A stretch of DNA of 10,068 bases, taken from Oscillospiraceae bacterium. GTDB lineage: Bacteria; Bacillota; Clostridia; UMGS1883. Made by a program: the position numbers and the translations under genes. The stretch is taken from contig SVJI01000040.1 in assembly GCA_015069065.1 (NCBI GenBank), forward strand, positions 1-10,068, in the 5' to 3' direction. Shown here piece after piece: positions 6,863 to 10,068 of the stretch; the stretch's first letter is position 1, and every line of letters begins with the position of its first letter. The notes beneath the pieces were generated by a model. It searched no databases. It worked only from the letters and a program-made list of their open reading frames with translations, and had not been told where the DNA came from.

Positions 6863-8032
6863 GTGAGGAATCTTTCAAAGACATTACTTACTATTTTAAT
6901 AACATCTGTTTTGACATTGGTTTTTTCCATGGTAGCAGTTTATTTGTTTTTTCTGAAGGTTGATTTTCCTTTTGAAAAGCTCATTAAGATTGGTTCTATT
7001 ATCGATTCCTCCTATGTAGGGGAATATGATATTGAAGAATGTGAAGAGAATGCAATAAATGCGGTTTTGGGCAGTATAAATGACAAGTATGCCGTTTATT
7101 ATGATGAAGAAAATGCCAAGGAAACGATGCAACTGCTCGACGGTTATTATGTAGGTATTGGTACTGAAATTTTTGCAAATATTGATAAAAACAGAATTGA
7201 GGTTGTTTCCGCATATCAGGACTCTCCTGCAGATAAGGCAGGTATAGTAAGCGGAGATTTAATTGTAGCTATTGACGGTAAAGAATACACTGCAGATTCA
7301 ATTGCGGACGCTGTTTTATATATGAAGGGCGTAAATATTGACGACGCACTTAATAAAACCATCTGCATAACAATAATGCGTAACGGTGACACATTTGACG
7401 TGCAGTTAAAACGCGCTAAAATTGATATGTATAAGGTTACGAGCGAAATTATAGATAATATATGCTATATAAGATACAGCGGATTTACACAAGGCTCATA
7501 TGATGCATTGAAGAAAGTTGTAGACTCTCTGGATGGAAAGAATGTAAGTGGAATTGTAATTGACGTCAGAAACAATCCCGGTGGAGAGTTTGGCAGTGCG
7601 ATAGATTTGTGTGACCTATTTTTGGATAACGGTATGATTATGTACACAGTTGACAAAGATGGGGATAAGAATGTTTATAATGCAACCAAGGGAAAGTGTG
7701 AACTTCCTCTGGCAATAATAGTTAATGGCTCAAGTGCCAGCGCGTCGGAGATTCTTGCAGGATCTTTACAGGCACGGGGAAGAGCTGTTATTGTAGGCGA
7801 AAAGACATATGGAAAAGGTGTAAGTCAAACTTTGCGCTATATAAATCCTCTGGACGAATCAGAGGGAGCGATTAAGCTTACGACTTGTAAGAATTATACA
7901 CCAGACGGAAAATGGATTAATGAATCAATTATTCCTGATATAGAAGCTTCTGTTCAGAAATTGCAGGGAAATATAAGGGAAGATGCAGCATTTATTGCTG
8001 CAGCGGAGTATTTAAAAACAAAGTATGAATAA
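6863..8032 (+). CDS. Membrane-anchored C-terminal processing peptidase (S41, CtpA/CtpB-like) with PDZ domain
   Basis: A 389-residue protein starting at GTG 6863, with AAGGAG at 6849-6854. An N-terminal hydrophobic segment at about 8-31 acts as a signal anchor, placing the rest outside the membrane. A PDZ domain spans about 95-182 (YVGIGTEIF binding loop, SPADKAGIVSGDLIVAIDG). The S41 catalytic core follows, with DVRNNPGG (234-241), the nucleophile S293 in NGSSASASE and the general base K318 in KTYGKGVSQ; their 25-residue spacing equals that of B. subtilis CtpB and plant CtpA. Such proteases clip exposed C-termini of envelope proteins and in several bacteria control peptidoglycan hydrolase levels. 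Position between an M23 hydrolase and an S11-family protein suggests an envelope substrate encoded nearby, which is inference. It ends without a separate C-terminal peptidoglycan-binding domain. Confidence 0.93.
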   Translation: MRNLSKTLLTILITSVLTLVFSMVAVYLFFLKVDFPFEKLIKIGSIIDSSYVGEYDIEECEENAINAVLGSINDKYAVYYDEENAKETMQLLDGYYVGIGTEIFANIDKNRIEVVSAYQDSPADKAGIVSGDLIVAIDGKEYTADSIADAVLYMKGVNIDDALNKTICITIMRNGDTFDVQLKRAKIDMYKVTSEIIDNICYIRYSGFTQGSYDALKKVVDSLDGKNVSGIVIDVRNNPGGEFGSAIDLCDLFLDNGMIMYTVDKDGDKNVYNATKGKCELPLAIIVNGSSASASEILAGSLQARGRAVIVGEKTYGKGVSQTLRYINPLDESEGAIKLTTCKNYTPDGKWINESIIPDIEASVQKLQGNIREDAAFIAAAEYLKTKYE

Positions 8033-8046
8033 AAAGGAAAAATGAA

Positions 8047-9432
8047 ATGAGAATTAAAGTCACGGCTTTTATTCTGACACTGATGTTATGCTTTTCTTTC
8101 GTCGGAAGTTCTTTTGCCGAGAACGAGAATATAAAAAATGATAAAGTAAATATAGAAAATGAAAGTACACAAGAGGAAAAAATCGTTGCCAAATCGCCCC
8201 ATGCAATCGTTCTGGATATGAGGACAGGAGCAGTGCTTTATAAGAAAAAAGCAGGGGAGAGGGTTTATCCCGCAGCTCTTACCAATATAATGACAGCAGT
8301 ACTTGTTTTAGAGCATTGCAACATGGAAGAGTTAGTGGTTGCCAGCGAAACTGCGCTCTCAAACGTAAAAGCCGGAGATAATAAAATGGGCATCGTTAAG
8401 GAAGAAAAGCTTTCTGTCAGACAGCTTTTGTATGGAATGATGCTCGAATCAGCGTCCGATGCAGCGAGTGTCCTTGCGGAGAAAACATCGGGAAGTATAG
8501 AAAAATTTGTTTCCCTGATGAATGAAAAGGCTCACTCTCTCGGTATGAAAAATACGAACTTCACTAACCCCACCGGAGAGCATGATGAGAGACACTATAC
8601 AACTGCTTCTGATATGGCAATTCTTACACGTTACGCCATGGGAATCAGTGAGTTTTGTGAGGTTGTTAAGTGTCAGTCTTACAGTATTCCGGCAACAGAG
8701 AAAAACCATACCTCACGTAAAATTACCAACAGGAATCATTTTGTAAGTAATCTTTTGCGAAACGATTATTATTATAAATATTCTACAGGGATAAAGACAG
8801 GTTATAATCCAGAGGCAAAGAGCTGTATTGCTGCCTCTGCCGAAAAAAACGGTATGGCTTTAATAGCAATCGTGTTTGAGGCTGAAACTCAGGATAATGT
8901 AGCGCAGAGCTTTACTGATTGCAGAGACATGTTTGACTTCGTGTTTGAAAACTACGTGTCACAGACGATAGTTTCAGAGGGGGAGATTATAGCCCAGACA
9001 GAAATCTTAAATACAAGACGTGACAACAAGCTTATTTTAAAAGCTGAAAATAAGGTTTCAGTAATAAGAAAAAGAGATTCTGAGGATATAGAGGTAACCT
9101 ATAAGGATACTTTGGCAAAGGAAGTAAGTGCGCCTGTAGAGAAAAATGAGAGAATAGGCGTTCGTGAATATTTCCTTAATGGAAAATCTATTGGCAAACT
9201 TAATCTTTTGGCGGAAAAAAGCTATGCCTTAGACCCGATTACGTTTTTAGTGAATAAAATGATTGCGTTTGTGACATCACCGTGGCTATTTGTAGCGATA
9301 GTGATAGCGATATTTATATTGGTGATGGCAGAGCGCAGACGCAGGCGAATTCTCCGTAAAAAACGCCGTGATGCACGTAACAGGAGAAATCGTGAATTGA
9401 TGAGAAGCCTTGATGATTTAGATATCGAATAA
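8047..9432 (+). CDS. D-Ala-D-Ala carboxypeptidase (S11) homologue with inactivated active site, probable pseudoenzyme
   Basis: A 461-residue protein with a signal peptide (core 6-22, SFA|EN cleavage near 24/25), an S11 penicillin-binding domain at about 45-300, a C-terminal domain at about 305-390 resembling PBP5 domain II, one membrane segment at about 410-428, and a very basic cytoplasmic tail (14 of 20 residues from 430 to 449 are Arg or Lys). Fold landmarks are well preserved: VLDMRTGAVLYKK, YPAALTNIMTA, MMLESASDAASVLAE, NFTNPTGEHD and GIKTGYNPEAKSCIA. The catalytic motifs are not. SxxK reads A77-L-T-N80, so nucleophile and general base are both missing; SxN reads S135-A-S137; only KTG (250-252) remains. 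Active relatives trim the terminal D-Ala of stem peptides. This one probably binds peptidoglycan or a partner without cleaving. It is the last gene of the operon, 14 bases after the S41 gene, with AAAGGAA upstream of the ATG. The frame is intact, so this is not ordinary gene decay. Confidence 0.9.
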   Translation: MRIKVTAFILTLMLCFSFVGSSFAENENIKNDKVNIENESTQEEKIVAKSPHAIVLDMRTGAVLYKKKAGERVYPAALTNIMTAVLVLEHCNMEELVVASETALSNVKAGDNKMGIVKEEKLSVRQLLYGMMLESASDAASVLAEKTSGSIEKFVSLMNEKAHSLGMKNTNFTNPTGEHDERHYTTASDMAILTRYAMGISEFCEVVKCQSYSIPATEKNHTSRKITNRNHFVSNLLRNDYYYKYSTGIKTGYNPEAKSCIAASAEKNGMALIAIVFEAETQDNVAQSFTDCRDMFDFVFENYVSQTIVSEGEIIAQTEILNTRRDNKLILKAENKVSVIRKRDSEDIEVTYKDTLAKEVSAPVEKNERIGVREYFLNGKSIGKLNLLAEKSYALDPITFLVNKMIAFVTSPWLFVAIVIAIFILVMAERRRRRILRKKRRDARNRRNRELMRSLDDLDIE

Positions 9433-9449
9433 TTATTGATTAACCAAAT

Positions 9450-9487
9450 AAAAAACGTAGTAGTTCATGAGAACTACTACGTTTTTT
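9450..9487. terminator. Bidirectional terminator between convergent genes
   Basis: A perfect 11-pair G/C-containing stem, CGTAGTAGTTC (9456-9466) with GAACTACTACG (9471-9481), has the 4-base loop ATGA. It is flanked by A6 (9450-9455) on the left and T6 (9482-9487) on the right. It can work in both directions: for the + strand cell-wall operon ending at 9432 and for the - strand manganese-catalase gene ending at 9495. Confidence 0.92.
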
Positions 9488-9494
9488 GGTTTAA

Positions 9495-9986
9495 CTAATA
9501 ATATTTCTTATCGCTCATATCCTGTACACTGCGGAGTGCTTCACCGAATCTTTGGTAATGTGCAATTTCGCGAGCACGAAGGAATTTTATAGGTTCAATA
9601 ACGTCAGGGTCATCTGCAAGTCGAAGAATATTATCATACGTTGCGCGTGCTTTTTGCTCTGCGGCAAGGTCTTCATTAAGGTCTGCTATTGTGTCGGCTT
9701 TTGATTGAATATATGCCGCCGTCCAGGGAACTCCGGCTGCAGATGCGGGATATATTCCTGTGTTGTGGTCGACAAAATATTTATCGAAACCTGCGGCTTT
9801 GATTTCTTCCTCGCTAAGATTTCTTGTCAACTGATAGACTATTGTTCCAATCATTTCCATATGGGCTAATTCTTCTGTACCAATATCGTTAAGTGTAGAT
9901 TTAGTTATTTCGTTTGGCATACTAAATCTCTGGCTAAGATATCTAAGAGAAGCGCCTATTTCTCCGTCCGGACCACCGGACACCAA
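9495..9986 (-). CDS. cotJC: CotJC-like manganese-catalase/spore-coat protein, 5' end truncated or frameshifted
   Basis: From a TTG at 9986 the frame gives 163 residues that align throughout with CotJC-type manganese catalases, di-manganese ferritin-like proteins of the spore coat. The expected metal ligands are all visible: E9 in GGPDGE, E39 and H42 in GTEELAHME, E110 in AAEQKARATYDN, and H143 in REIAHYQRFGE. GASLRYLSQRF and FVDHNTGIYP are also typical. CotJC normally has about 29 residues before GGPDGE; here the TTG leaves two. The frame continues upstream with plausible family-like residues (NYLSILKHLVS) to a stop at 10041-10043, but that stretch has no ATG, GTG or TTG, and no ribosome site precedes the TTG. 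One extra T in the local run would join it to an ATG at 10052-10054. The C-terminus (QDMSDKKYY) is also slightly short. No cotJA or cotJB lies inside the window. Confidence 0.8.
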   Translation of the reverse strand: MVSGGPDGEIGASLRYLSQRFSMPNEITKSTLNDIGTEELAHMEMIGTIVYQLTRNLSEEEIKAAGFDKYFVDHNTGIYPASAAGVPWTAAYIQSKADTIADLNEDLAAEQKARATYDNILRLADDPDVIEPIKFLRAREIAHYQRFGEALRSVQDMSDKKYY

Positions 9987-10068
9987 ATGTTTGAGTATAG
10001 AAAGGTAATTTTGGTAGCTATTTATTCTAAAGTTTAAAACTTAATATTTGCCATTTTAAAGGTAGTTG
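9987..10068 (-). other. Upstream region of the CotJC-like gene carrying a possible frameshift
   Basis: On the - strand, positions 10040-9987 encode 18 residues in frame with the gene and resemble its missing N-terminal helix. An ATG at 10054-10052 starts MANIKF in another frame, which stops at 10036-10034. That frame is itself open to the window edge. No clear ribosome site or promoter was seen. It could be a decayed 5' end, a recent single-base deletion, a sequencing error in the T run, or, less likely, a genuine leader before a TTG start. Confidence 0.5.

Noticed and set aside
8042..8050. Two-codon ORF ATGAAATGA overlapping the start of the S11 gene
   Set aside because: Its ATG overlaps nothing conserved and the downstream ATG at 8047 has suitable ribosome-site spacing and begins a clear signal peptide. 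Likely chance in an A-rich start region.
9990..10025. Sporulation sigma-factor promoter upstream of the CotJC-like gene (TATACT on the - strand at 10000-9995)
   Set aside because: The match is partial, no fitting -35 element was found, and it lies inside sequence that looks like the missing N-terminal coding region.

Overview
The window looks like chromosome of a low-G+C, Gram-positive, spore-forming Firmicute, most likely an anaerobic member of class Clostridia (Oscillospiraceae/Lachnospiraceae-like). The reasons are: AT-rich intergenic DNA with textbook sigma-A promoters (TTGTAA-17-TAAAAT and TTGAAA-17-TATTAT), strong AGGAGG-type ribosome binding sites, occasional GTG/TTG starts, meso-diaminopimelate dehydrogenase, an FtsEX/M23/S41 cell-wall cluster and a CotJC-type manganese-catalase/spore-coat protein. 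Taxonomy is inferred from gene content; no rRNA is present.

Layout. (1) Positions 1-453 are the 3' part of an HD-domain phosphohydrolase of the YfbR type. (2) Positions 537-2830 are a two-gene unit with its own promoter and terminator: a class I aspartate-type aminotransferase followed by meso-diaminopimelate dehydrogenase. It links aspartate metabolism to DAP/lysine and peptidoglycan precursor synthesis. (3) Positions 2902-9487 are a tight six-gene operon, all on the + strand, with gaps of 14-32 bases or an overlap. In order it encodes a PucR/CdaR-type regulator, FtsE, FtsX (probable TTG start inside ftsE), a secreted coiled-coil M23 peptidase, a membrane-anchored PDZ/S41 protease, and a membrane-anchored protein of the D-Ala-D-Ala carboxypeptidase (S11) family. 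A strong hairpin at 9450-9487 ends it. (4) Positions 9495 to about 10054 on the - strand hold a convergent CotJC/manganese-catalase gene whose 5' end appears frameshifted or truncated.

The operon in (3) reads as one envelope-remodelling module. FtsEX would couple cytoplasmic ATP hydrolysis to an extracytoplasmic coiled-coil peptidoglycan hydrolase, with a processing protease and a peptidoglycan-binding-type protein beside it. Its last member is the most striking observation: the S11 protein has lost the nucleophile and general base (SxxK reads AxxN: Ala77, Asn80) and the SxN motif (reads SAS), but keeps KTG. It therefore looks like a catalytically dead carboxypeptidase kept intact as a membrane-anchored, polybasic-tailed protein. 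A second notable point is the broken 5' end of the CotJC-like gene, where one extra T in a T run would restore a normal-length N-terminus.

No tRNA, rRNA, CRISPR array, insertion sequence or prophage gene was seen. There is no gene-free stretch over 300 bases.
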